Translations under genes and position numbers: made by a program
From: Microbispora triticiradicis
GTDB lineage: Bacteria > Actinomycetota > Actinomycetes > Streptosporangiales > Streptosporangiaceae
Reading direction: 5' to 3'
Length of the DNA: 64,000 bases
Assembly (NCBI GenBank): GCA_003260025.2
Contig: QFZU02000072.1
Location: forward strand, 62,001-126,000
In this document: positions 1 through 9,100 of the stretch, piece by piece
Layout: the number at the start of each line of letters is the position of its first letter
Numbering within the stretch: position 1 is the first letter of the stretch
The notes under the pieces: generated by a model
Seen by the model: the letters and a program-made list of their open reading frames with translations, nothing else
What the model was told of the DNA's origin: nothing
The model's database searches: none

Positions 1-1
1 G

Positions 2-208
2 TGGGACCGCCTCTTCGGCACCTTCAGGTCCGAGGGCCGGCGAGTCGTCTACGGGCTCACCGAGGACGTCGAGAGCCACAACCCCATTCGGGTGGCCTTC
101 GGCGAGTTCGCGCGTCTGTGGCGGGACGTCCGTACGGCGGACCACTGGCGCGACCGTCTCGGGCACCTCTTCGGCCCGCCCGGCTGGATTCCGGAGAAGC
201 GAGGCTGA
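2..208 (+). CDS. Sterol desaturase / fatty acid hydroxylase family protein, C-terminal fragment
   Basis: Only the last 68 codons lie in the window, read in frame 2 and ending at the TGA at 206-208. The translation starts WDRLFGTF and continues through VVYGLTE, HNPIRVAFGEFARLWRDV and FGPPGWIPEK. This is the usual end of integral-membrane sterol desaturase/fatty acid hydroxylase proteins (DRLFGT...YGL...NP...PPGW). The catalytic histidine clusters are expected upstream and are not visible. A FabF-like ketosynthase starts 39 bases downstream on the same strand, so both may act on lipid or fatty-acyl substrates. The family call is from pattern recognition on a short fragment. Confidence 0.7.
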   Translation, partial: WDRLFGTFRSEGRRVVYGLTEDVESHNPIRVAFGEFARLWRDVRTADHWRDRLGHLFGPPGWIPEKRG

Positions 209-247
209 CATGCACCTCCTTGGATCGAGTGGGAAGAAGGCGGCGAG

Positions 248-1480
248 TTGAGCGAGGAGCGGCCGCGTGTCGTCGTCACCGGGCTCGGCGCGGTGACGCC
301 GCTCGGCGCGGATGTGGCGTCGACATGGTCGGCACTCCTTGAGGGGCGGTCGGGCATCCGTGCGCTCACCGAGGACTGGGCCGGCTCCGTCCCGGTGAGG
401 ATCGCCGGTGTGGCGGCCGTCGATCCCGCCGGGCTGCTCTCCGCGTCCGAAGCCAGAAGACTGGACCGCGGCGAGCAGCTCGCCCTGGTCGCCGCCCGCG
501 AGGCCTGGCGGGACGCGGGCGCCCCGGAGGTCGACCCGGCGCGGCTCGGCGTCGTCGTCGGCAGCGGCGTGGGCGGCATCACCACGATCCTGTCGGCGTA
601 CGAGACGGTCAGGGAGAGGGGATGGCGGACGCTGTCGCCCTTCACTGTGCCCATGCTCATGCCGAACGGCGCGGCCGGGTGGATCGGGATCGAACTCGGC
701 GCCCAGGCCGGCGTGCACGCCACGGTCAGCGCCTGTTCCTCCGGCGCGGAGTCCGTGGGTTACGCGATCGCGATGATCAGGGAGGGCCGCGCCGACGTGG
801 TCGTCGCGGGCGGCACCGAGGCGGCCATCCATCCGATGAGCTTGAGCGCGTTCGCCGCCATGCGGGCCGTGTCGACCCGCAATCACGAACCGCAGCGGGC
901 GTCCCGGCCGTTCGACAGGGGCCGTGACGGGTTCGTCCTCGGCGAGGGCGCGGGCATCGTCGTGCTGGAGTCGGAGAAGCACGCGCGGGCACGCGGCGCG
1001 AGGACCTACGCCGTGGCCGCCGGAGCGGGCTACTCCGCCGACGCCCACCACATCGCGCAGCCCGAGCCCACCGGTGCGGGTGTCCGGCTCGCCCTGCGGC
1101 GCGCGCTGGAGGGCGCCGGCCTGACCGGCGCCGACGTGCGGCACATCAACGCCCACGCCACCTCGACTCCGGCCGGCGACGTCGTCGAGACGGTCGCGAT
1201 CAAGGAGACGATCGGGACGCATCCGCTGGTGACCGCGACCAAGTCGATGACCGGTCATCTGCTGGGAGGCGCGGGCGCCGTCGAGTCCATCTTCACGGTG
1301 CTGGCGCTGCACGAACGCGTCGTCCCTGCGACCATCAACCTGGACGAACCGGACGACGGCGTGGAGGTGGACGTCGTCCGCGGGCAGCCGCGCCCCCTGC
1401 CCGGCGGGCAGATCGCCGGGCTCAACCACTCCTTCGGGTTCGGCGGTCACAATGTCGCCGTGGTGTTCACGACCCTCTGA
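248..1480 (+). CDS. Beta-ketoacyl-ACP synthase II-like condensing enzyme (FabF family)
   Basis: A 410-residue thiolase-fold condensing enzyme. It would extend an acyl chain by decarboxylative condensation with malonyl-ACP in the cytoplasm. The opening VVVTGLGAVTPLG is typical of KAS I/II. The catalytic triad is complete: Cys163 in SACSSGAE, His303 in NAHATSTPAGD and His337 in TKSMTGHLLGGAG. The length equals the usual FabF length. The start is TTG at 248, chosen because the protein aligns from here and GAAGG lies a few bases upstream. It follows a sterol-desaturase-type gene after 39 bases. No ACP gene is visible, so this may be a housekeeping paralogue or part of a lipid-modification operon beginning before the window. 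Confidence 0.9.
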   Translation: MSEERPRVVVTGLGAVTPLGADVASTWSALLEGRSGIRALTEDWAGSVPVRIAGVAAVDPAGLLSASEARRLDRGEQLALVAAREAWRDAGAPEVDPARLGVVVGSGVGGITTILSAYETVRERGWRTLSPFTVPMLMPNGAAGWIGIELGAQAGVHATVSACSSGAESVGYAIAMIREGRADVVVAGGTEAAIHPMSLSAFAAMRAVSTRNHEPQRASRPFDRGRDGFVLGEGAGIVVLESEKHARARGARTYAVAAGAGYSADAHHIAQPEPTGAGVRLALRRALEGAGLTGADVRHINAHATSTPAGDVVETVAIKETIGTHPLVTATKSMTGHLLGGAGAVESIFTVLALHERVVPATINLDEPDDGVEVDVVRGQPRPLPGGQIAGLNHSFGFGGHNVAVVFTTL

Positions 1481-1539
1481 CCCCACGGGTCGCCGCCGGA
1501 GACCCCGTGTTCCCGGCGGTCCCCGGCGGCCGGGCCTTG

Positions 1540-3801
1540 TCAGGAACGGGCCAGCCTGAAGCGCCCGCTCCCGCTCTTCTGTATCACGATCACGGCATGG
1601 GCGCCGGTCACGCCCGGCGTGACGGTGAGGCGTTCGGCCGCGCTCGGTCCCTTGGTGAAGGCGCCTTTCGCGTCGGCTCTCGGCCTCGCCCACCTGGTGG
1701 CACTGGGCGCCATCACGAAGACGTCAAGGTCCTGACCGTCCAGCGGGGTGACGGTGAACGTCACCGGGACGCCGGCCGTGAGGTCCGCCGTGCGGATCTC
1801 GACGACGTCGGCCGACTCCATGGACAGCTCGGTGGAACTTCCCGGCGCGAGCGACCCCTCCGACTCGGCGAACTCGACGAGGTAGGAATCCCCGGCGGAG
1901 AGCGTCGACACGCGGGGCAGGTGGGTCCTCGGACCGGACGTGGCGTCGACCGCGATGAAGTCCGGCTGATCGCTGCGGGGCATCCAGCTCGAGATCACGT
2001 CCCCGCCGGTCGCCCCGACGGCCTTGTACAGGGAAAGGCTGGTGTCGTTGGCCGGGTCGCCCACGTGGAGCGCGGCCACCACAGACCAAGTGGGCCGTGT
2101 TGTGGTGAAGGAGAAGTCGCCGCCCCAGAAACTCGGACGGTTGAGCTCGACCCTGTCCAGCAGGGGTTCGTAGAACACGTCGTCTACGGTGTTCTGGAAG
2201 AGGGCGGCCAGCACGTTGGACTTCCCTCCCGCCGTCGGCACCGCGGGCAGCAGGGCGTTCTTGAACTCGCCCACGGTGTTCGGCTTGCTCGCCCGGACAA
2301 CCGAGACGATCTTCTCCGGTCCCTCGGAGGACAGGTCCCAGTAGATCTCGTTCCTCGGGTCGCCGTCGGCGAGGTCCATCAACGCGCCGGCCACCCGGCC
2401 CTCGATGTCGGGCCCGATCGACCCCTCCCAGCCGGGGCTGCCCCACGTGGGGCTCTCCAGCTCGACCGGCGGGTCCAGCGGTCCCCAGCAGTAGCGGGTG
2501 TCCCCGTAGGTCTGGGCCGCCAGCCAGTCGGCCCACCCTTCCGTCCAGGCGCACCCCTCTGAACTCGCGCTCAGGATGAAGTGCGAGTTGCACGAGGGAG
2601 TCGGCGGATACGCATCCGAGTAGACGTAATCCATGATGAAGTGGCCGAGTTCATGGGACACCGTCATCTTTTCGAGCTGCTCGGTCGCGCTCAGGTGGAT
2701 GGTGTCGTCCGGGAGCGTGTAGTGAGCGTCCGCGATCGTGACGTCGGGGGCCCACAGAATCACCGCCTGGCGGCAGGGTGCCGCGCCGGCGACCCAGCAG
2801 CCGCCAGGGTTCCCGGCCCAGCCCGTGTACGCCTTCCAGGTGGCGTGCGCGGCCGTGAAGATCCGGAACGCGCCCTCGTCCGTGCTGCCGGGCGGGGAGA
2901 GGTAGTTGACGATTTCTCTTCCGCCCTGCTCGACATCCGCGACGACCGGCGTCTGGAACGTGTAGAGGCCCCTGGTCCTCGGATCCTCGACCGACCAGTA
3001 GTCGCTGAAGGACAGCCCCTTCACGTAGACGTCCTGACCACCGCTCTCGTCGCCGTCGCTCCCGTCGAAGCACAGCTCGTAGTCGCCCTGGTCGTCGGTC
3101 TCGCCTCTGGCGAGCAGGTCGTCGCCGCCCTCGGCGTCCCGGTCGAACGCCTGCAGCCTGAGCCGGGGCACACCCTGGAAGGGGCCCTCCGCCGTCACGT
3201 GGCTGACCCTGCCCTGCACACAGGTGTCGGCCTCCGCCGCGTCCACCGCCGCGTCCACCGCCGCGTCCTCTGTCGTGGGCGGAGGGGTGGCGGTCGCGGG
3301 CCGCGCCATGCCGAAGAAGGACCTCTCCTCGCCGACGGTGACGTAGGCCAGCGCCTCGTTGCCCGGCCCTGGCCGCCCGTCGGAGACGTGGACGTTGACC
3401 GCGGCCGGGCCGGGCTCGGTGGCCGTCACCGTGCCGACGTACGTCACCCGCTCGTTCCTCCGCATCGGGCCGGTACGGCTCGCGCGGTCCAGCCTGCTGC
3501 GCCCGATCGTCGCGGGGCCACGGCTCGTTCCGTCGGGCGGGCGCACCCAGCGCAGGTTCCCGGGCAGGTCCGTCACGACCCGCACGTCCGCCGCCTTCTC
3601 CCTGGATGAGACCGTGACGGTCAGCGTGGCGGTCTCCCCCACGGCGGGGGCCCGGTCGAGGGCCGCGGTGACGGCGAAGCAGGTGCCGGGCACGCACCGC
3701 TCCGCCGCTGCGCCTCCGGGCCCGGTCTCCGCCCGGGCCGCCACCGCTCCGATGGAAAGGCCGGTGACCAGCAGTACCACCGCCGGCAGACGACGTGTCA
3801 T
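1540..3801 (-). CDS. Secreted HELGH-motif protein, putative zinc metalloprotease (paralogue 1)
   Basis: 753 residues with a Sec signal peptide (MTRRLPAVVLLVTGLSIGAV, then Ala-rich to about residue 25). An N-terminal beta-rich region (about 40-160) precedes a central domain with KMTVSHELGHFIMDY near residue 380. That is an HExxH zinc-binding motif. About 40 residues later CAWTEGWADWLA offers a candidate third ligand (the Glu of EGWADW). The last 70 residues (QDLDVFVMAP...HAVIVIQKSGSGRF) resemble the beta-sandwich pre-peptidase C-terminal domains of secreted proteases. The neighbouring downstream-strand gene at 3875-6100 is a clear paralogue with the same plan. Protease activity is inferred from the motif; substrate unknown. 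Confidence 0.75.
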   Translation of the reverse strand: MTRRLPAVVLLVTGLSIGAVAARAETGPGGAAAERCVPGTCFAVTAALDRAPAVGETATLTVTVSSREKAADVRVVTDLPGNLRWVRPPDGTSRGPATIGRSRLDRASRTGPMRRNERVTYVGTVTATEPGPAAVNVHVSDGRPGPGNEALAYVTVGEERSFFGMARPATATPPPTTEDAAVDAAVDAAEADTCVQGRVSHVTAEGPFQGVPRLRLQAFDRDAEGGDDLLARGETDDQGDYELCFDGSDGDESGGQDVYVKGLSFSDYWSVEDPRTRGLYTFQTPVVADVEQGGREIVNYLSPPGSTDEGAFRIFTAAHATWKAYTGWAGNPGGCWVAGAAPCRQAVILWAPDVTIADAHYTLPDDTIHLSATEQLEKMTVSHELGHFIMDYVYSDAYPPTPSCNSHFILSASSEGCAWTEGWADWLAAQTYGDTRYCWGPLDPPVELESPTWGSPGWEGSIGPDIEGRVAGALMDLADGDPRNEIYWDLSSEGPEKIVSVVRASKPNTVGEFKNALLPAVPTAGGKSNVLAALFQNTVDDVFYEPLLDRVELNRPSFWGGDFSFTTTRPTWSVVAALHVGDPANDTSLSLYKAVGATGGDVISSWMPRSDQPDFIAVDATSGPRTHLPRVSTLSAGDSYLVEFAESEGSLAPGSSTELSMESADVVEIRTADLTAGVPVTFTVTPLDGQDLDVFVMAPSATRWARPRADAKGAFTKGPSAAERLTVTPGVTGAHAVIVIQKSGSGRFRLARS

Positions 3802-3852
3802 CGACGAGTTCCCTTCTCAGCCCGGACAGGCCTCGGGCGAGTCGACATGTTT

Positions 3853-3877
3853 TGATCCCCGGTGCGGTTGGGGATCA
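3853..3877 (-). other. Short hairpin between the two HELGH paralogue genes
   Basis: TGATCCCC and GGGGATCA form an 8-bp perfect stem around a 9-base loop. One arm contains the stop codon of the upstream paralogue. No T-tract follows on the minus strand, so it is more likely a processing or stability element, or a weak attenuator, than a classical terminator. Confidence 0.4.
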
Positions 3878-6100
3878 GGTGCGGGTCAGGGTGAGGTCTC
3901 CGTCGCCGCTCTTCCTGACCACGATGACCGCGTAGACGCCGGGCACCTTCGGGTCCGCGATGGTGATCCGTTCGGCCTTCCCCGGCCCGCCGGTCGAGGA
4001 GCGGCGGGCCGCGGAGCGCGCGAGCCCCCACGCCGTGGAGTTCGGAGCCATCACATAGAGGTCGATGTCCTGCCCGTTCTGGGGCGTGACGGTGAACGTC
4101 ACGAACGCGCCCAGATCGATCGGAGTCGTACGGATCTCCACCAACTGGTCGGCGGGCATCGTGAACGTCTGGGGGGTTCCCCTCTCCAGGTCGCCCGGGG
4201 GCGCCACTGCATTTTGCAGCACGTACTCACGGAGATCGACACCGGAGCTCACCCGGCTCGCGAAGATCTGGTCGACGAGGGTGGGCTGCACGGCGACAAA
4301 ATCCGGATCCGGGCCGAGCCCCTGCGAACTCCTGACCGTCGAACCCCCTTCCAAGGGGTTCACCTCAAGGGTGACGTCTCCGCTGCCCGCCCCGGAGGTG
4401 GCCGCGGCCACCACCGACCATCTGCCCGTGGTGGAGGAGAAGACCGACTGCAGCGGAACGTTGGCGAGCCGGCGCACGGTCGTACGGTCGTCGAGGTCCT
4501 CCGTTCGGCTGCCGCGGATCGTGTTCTGGAACGCCACGGACTCCGCGAGGGCCTGGTCCTCCGGCTTCAGCCCGGCGAGGAACTGGGCGAAGGTGTCCGC
4601 GGGCGCCTTCCTGAAGGCCGCCACGACCCCGTGGGTTCCTATGCTTCCGGTGTCCCAGATCTCCTCATGATTGTCGGCCAGGTCGAGGAGAGCGGCGGTC
4701 ACCCGGCCCTCGACATCGGGTCCGTCGTCCCAGCCCGCGCTGAACCACGTCGGGCTCTCGACGTCGACCGTGCCGTCGGTGGGTTTCCACCGTATGTGCG
4801 TGTCTCCGTAAGTCTGGACGGAGATCCAGTGGGCCCATCCCTCGACCCACGCGCAGGACTCGGTCGACCGGCTGGTCACGTAGTGCACGGAGCAGGCAGG
4901 ATCTCTCGGTGGCAGGTGACCGTAGGTGTAGTCCATGATGAAATGACCCAGCTCATGGGCGACCGTCATCTTCTCCAGGCCGACCGACGCGTCCAGATCG
5001 ATCTGGAAACGGCAGGGGTCGAAAGAGCAGTAGCTCGACGTGACGACCCTGGTAGGCGCCCATTTGAAGGTCACCGTCCGGCAGACCGCCTCGCCGGGTC
5101 TCCAGCAGTCGTTATCCGGCTGCTGGAGTTGCCTGATGTAGAAGTCCCACGTGTCGTGGGCGGCCGCCATGATCCGAAGCAGGTCCTCCACGGGAGTTCC
5201 GGGCGGGGCCGTGACGTCGACGGTCCTGTCATCGCCCGGGGGAATGTCCTTGTGTACCGAACCATTGGCCCAATAGACGTTGTCGTTGTCCGTCGGATCC
5301 ACGATCCGCCAGTAGCGCCCCTCCGTAAGCACTTGGACGTCGACGTCCTGCCCACTCCCGTTCTCTTCGGTACCGGTGAAGCAGATTCTGTAGTTACCGG
5401 CGTCGTCGGTCAGGGTCGCCCCGAGTTTGTCGTATTCGGCGCCGCCGGCGTCGACATCCCACGCCTCCACGAGCGTCGAGGGTGTCCCCCTGACAACAGC
5501 GTCCAGCGTGACGTGCGTGACCTGCCCGTGCACGCAGGTGTCGCCGACCAGGGACGCCGTCTGCACCAAGGGTTGCGTCCGCGTGTGCGGCTTGGCCGAG
5601 CCCGGGGGCATCCCGAATATCGACGACTCGGCGCCGACGGTGAGGTAGACGAGTCCCTCGCTGCCCGGACCGGGCCGTCCGTCCCGGGCCTGCACGCGGA
5701 TCGAGGCGGGGCCGGGCGCGACCGCCGTAACCACCCCCTCGTACCGCACCCGCGCACCCTTCCGGGCCCGTTCCGTACGGCTCGCGCGGTCCACCCGGCT
5801 GCGGCCGATCGTCGCCGCCCTGCGGTCGAGCCCGGCGGGCGGGCGCACCCAGCGCAGCGTCTCGGGCAACTCGATGGTCGTCGTGGCGTCCGGCAGGTCC
5901 TCCTTCGCGGTGACCTCCACCGTGAGCGTCGCGGTCTGTCCCACGGCAGGGGCGAGGTCCAGCCTGACGCTGACCGTGAAGCAGTCCCCGGGATCACACG
6001 AGGGTGTCCTCGCGGGGGCCGCGTGGGCCGGGGCCGCGACGAGTCCCGCCGCGGCCAGGGCGGTGGCGGCCAGGGCGGCCGCCGTCAGTCGGCGTAACAT
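3875..6100 (-). CDS. Secreted HELGH-motif protein, putative zinc metalloprotease (paralogue 2)
   Basis: 741 residues with a signal peptide (MLRRLTAAALAATALAAAGL ending near AHAA). Its architecture matches the protein encoded at 1540-3801. It has KMTVAHELGHFIMDY near residue 380 and CAWVEGWAHWISVQTYGDT downstream. The blocks SPTWFSAGWDDGPDVEGRV and DLYVMAPNSTAWGLA match the paralogue closely. The zinc motif and export signal indicate an extracellular metalloprotease, but the rest does not match a family I can name. Both genes lie on the minus strand with a 73-base gap and follow the giant RTX gene after 13 bases, so the three may be co-transcribed as a secreted set. Confidence 0.75.
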   Translation of the reverse strand: MLRRLTAAALAATALAAAGLVAAPAHAAPARTPSCDPGDCFTVSVRLDLAPAVGQTATLTVEVTAKEDLPDATTTIELPETLRWVRPPAGLDRRAATIGRSRVDRASRTERARKGARVRYEGVVTAVAPGPASIRVQARDGRPGPGSEGLVYLTVGAESSIFGMPPGSAKPHTRTQPLVQTASLVGDTCVHGQVTHVTLDAVVRGTPSTLVEAWDVDAGGAEYDKLGATLTDDAGNYRICFTGTEENGSGQDVDVQVLTEGRYWRIVDPTDNDNVYWANGSVHKDIPPGDDRTVDVTAPPGTPVEDLLRIMAAAHDTWDFYIRQLQQPDNDCWRPGEAVCRTVTFKWAPTRVVTSSYCSFDPCRFQIDLDASVGLEKMTVAHELGHFIMDYTYGHLPPRDPACSVHYVTSRSTESCAWVEGWAHWISVQTYGDTHIRWKPTDGTVDVESPTWFSAGWDDGPDVEGRVTAALLDLADNHEEIWDTGSIGTHGVVAAFRKAPADTFAQFLAGLKPEDQALAESVAFQNTIRGSRTEDLDDRTTVRRLANVPLQSVFSSTTGRWSVVAAATSGAGSGDVTLEVNPLEGGSTVRSSQGLGPDPDFVAVQPTLVDQIFASRVSSGVDLREYVLQNAVAPPGDLERGTPQTFTMPADQLVEIRTTPIDLGAFVTFTVTPQNGQDIDLYVMAPNSTAWGLARSAARRSSTGGPGKAERITIADPKVPGVYAVIVVRKSGDGDLTLTRT

Positions 6101-6113
6101 CCAAATCTCCTGA

Positions 6114-9100
6114 TCAGCTCGCGCAGGCGACGGGCGAGTCGAAGTGCCCCGGTGAGGTGGGATAGGGGGAGCCGTTGTCGTTGGCGGGGATCGCCAGCTC
6201 CCGCGCGCCGGACGCGTCGCCCGCGCTCCGGCCCGCGCCCGCGCCCCAGGCCACCTTGGCCAGGAAGTCGCGCATCGCGGGCGAGTGCTGGCGGACGATG
6301 TTGTGCCCGCCGTTGGCCGGTCCGCAGTGGGTGTAGAGGTTGAACGAGCCGTTCCAGTCGATCATCTTGTCGCCCGGGTTGGGCCCGTTCGCGGTGCGGT
6401 CGCCCTGCAGCACGTCCCGGTCCGCGCCGCCGTACTGCCAGTCGACGCCCTGGTGGTGCTGGTCGTCGGCCGCCGAGGCGTTGTCCTTGCCGGTCATCCG
6501 GAACCACAGGCACGGGTCGACGACGGTGGTCAGCTCGCCGTCGGGCATGCGGCCGGGGGCGCACTCGTCCGGATAGGAGCCGCGCGGGTTGTAGTCGAGC
6601 AGGTCGGCCCCCGCGCCGCCGAACACGTGGTCGACGAAGCGGTCGCCGGCGCCCCGGGCGGCCGGGTCGAAGGCGCCGCCGCTGAGGCAGTCGGCGGTCG
6701 CCGCGTCCAGGACGGGGTCGCAGCCCTTGCCGCCCCAGACGACGTCCGCACCGTCGTCGCCGAAGACCTCGTCGCCGCCGCTGTCGCCGTTGATCAGGTC
6801 GTCGCCCGCGCCGCCGTGCATGCTGTCACGGCCCGGCCCGCCGCGCATGCGATCGTCGCCGCCCTTGGCGAATCCGTCGTACGGCATGGCCGCGCTCACC
6901 CAGGCGTCGCCGTCCGCGTCGTGCAGCAGGTCGGTACGGCGGTCGTAGGAGCCGGCCGGAAAGCCGTGGTAGGTCTCCTTCGGCGGCGCGTTGAGGCTGA
7001 CCGTGAAGCCGAGACGTTGCGCGTCCCCGGCGTCGATGCGCTCGTCGACCACGCCGCCGCGGTCGCCGAGCATGGCGTCCTCGCCCTCGCCACCGTCCAT
7101 CTCGTCGTCGCCGAGCTCGCCGAACAGGTCGTCGTCGCCCGCGCCGCCGGACAGCCGGTCGTCGCCGTCCTGGCCCCACAGCCCGTCGTCGCCCGCGTCG
7201 CCGTACAGGTGGTCGGCGCCGTAGGAGCCTTCCGGCTCGCAGGTGGCCTGGGCCTGGGTGCAGAACCGGGTGGAGTCGCCGGGCAGCGCGGGGTCGTGGG
7301 TGCGGCTGCGGGTGGCGTCGGCGGGCGCCTGGCCGGCCGGGTAGCGCTCGGTGTAGACGCGCTCGGCGTTGCCGGTCAGCGTGCGCACGAGCGAGCCGTT
7401 GTCGCCGAGCAGGACGTCGGCGCCGCCGCCGCCCTCGATCGCGTCGCCCTTGTCGGCCGCGCCCGGCTTGGCCGAGCCGCCGATGAGGTCGTCCTGGCCG
7501 GGAGCGGCGTCGTCGCCCTCCAGTTCGGCGGTCCCGCTCGCGACCCCCTTCCAGCCGGGGTCGGCGAGTGGCTCGCCGGCTGTCCGGGTCGACTCCGCCG
7601 ACAGCGGGAGATCGCCGCGGATCCGGTCGGCGCCGCCGCCGCCCTCGGCGTAGTCGCCCTGGCCGCCGCCGGAGATCTGGTCGTCGCCGTCCTGCCCCCA
7701 CAGCACGTCCACGCCGGAGCCGCCGGAGACGCGGTCGTCCCCCGAGCCCTCGTCCAGGAGCTTCACCGCCCGCGGGGTCATCGGCGTACCGGCCGAGCCG
7801 AGGCGGACCGTCGCCCGTGTGGGAGTGCCCGCCAGTGTCACCACCGCGTTGTCGCCCGTGACCACGTCGTCGCCGGGGCCGCCGAACAGCGCGTCGGCGG
7901 CGTCGTCCGCCCCCGCGTGCGAGCCGCCCACGATGTCGTCGTCGCCCTGGTCGCCCTCGGCCCAGTCGACGCCGGCGCCGCCCTCCGCGTAGTCGTCGCC
8001 CTCCTGGCCGCGCAGCCGGTCGGGGCCGCCCTGGCCGAAGATCGCGTCGTTGCCCGCGCCGCCGTCGGCGACGTCCGCGCCGGAGCCGCCCGCCAGCGGC
8101 TCCACCCGGTGAGTGCGCAGCTGGCCGGGTCGTACGGCGACGGAGGTGGCCGCGCCGGACGTGCTCAGGACGGCGTTGTCACCGGCGATCACGTCCGGTC
8201 CGTCGCCGCCGAGCAGGGTGTCGCCCGCGTCGGGGTGCGGCCCGGAGCCGCCGCCGACGAGCTCGTCCTCACCGGCTTCGCCGAGGACCTGGTCGGCCCC
8301 GTTGCCGCCCTCCAGGTGGTCGTCGCCGGCGTCGCCGTGCACCTCGTCGGCCCCGATCCCGCCGAAGGCGGTGTCGGCGTCGGCGCCACCGTGGATCACG
8401 TCGGGCCCGCCGGCCTCCTCCGGTGTGCCGTCCAGGTCGGACGGGCCGGTGGCGTCGCCGTTGTCGCCGACCAGCCGGTCGGCTCCGGCGTCGCCGTAGA
8501 GCGTGTCGCCCGCGTCGGCCCGGCCGGCCGTGCGGCTGCCGCCGACGACCAGGTCGTCGCCGAGGCCGCCGAACGCGGTGTCCTCGCCGGCCTCGCCCGC
8601 GACCACGTCGTCCTGCGCTCCGCCGTACAGGGTGTCGCCGCCGGCGCCGCCGGTCACCTCGTCGGCTCCGTCGTCGCCGTAGGCGATGTCGTCGCCCGGG
8701 CCGCCGCCGACGTCGTCGTCGCCCGCTCCGCCGTACAGGGTGTCGTCGCCCTTCTCACCGCACACGCGGTCCTGGCCGCCACCGGCCTCGACCCGGTCGG
8801 CTCCCCCGCCGGCCGAGACGGTCTCCGTGCCGGCGCCGCCGAGGACGAGGTCGCGGCCGTCGCCGTCGGCCTCGGCGTCGGTGCAGGGCTCGTCACGCAC
8901 CCTGTCGCCGAAGATCGTGGCGCCGCCGTCGCCGCCCACGATGTGGTCGTCGCCGTCGCCGCCGGCCAGCAGCTTGACCGAGGGCTCCACGCCCGCGGGC
9001 AGCGGCAGGTGCCGTACCTGCCGGGCGGGGCCGTACTCGTCGCGGCCCTGCGCCTCGCTCACGTCGGACGGCTCGGCGATCACCCAGTCGTCGCCGGGGC

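Noticed and set aside
49-723. Minus-strand 224-codon frame opposite the FabF gene
   Set aside because: Ser/Pro/Arg-rich shadow of the ketosynthase, which has complete catalytic motifs on the plus strand.
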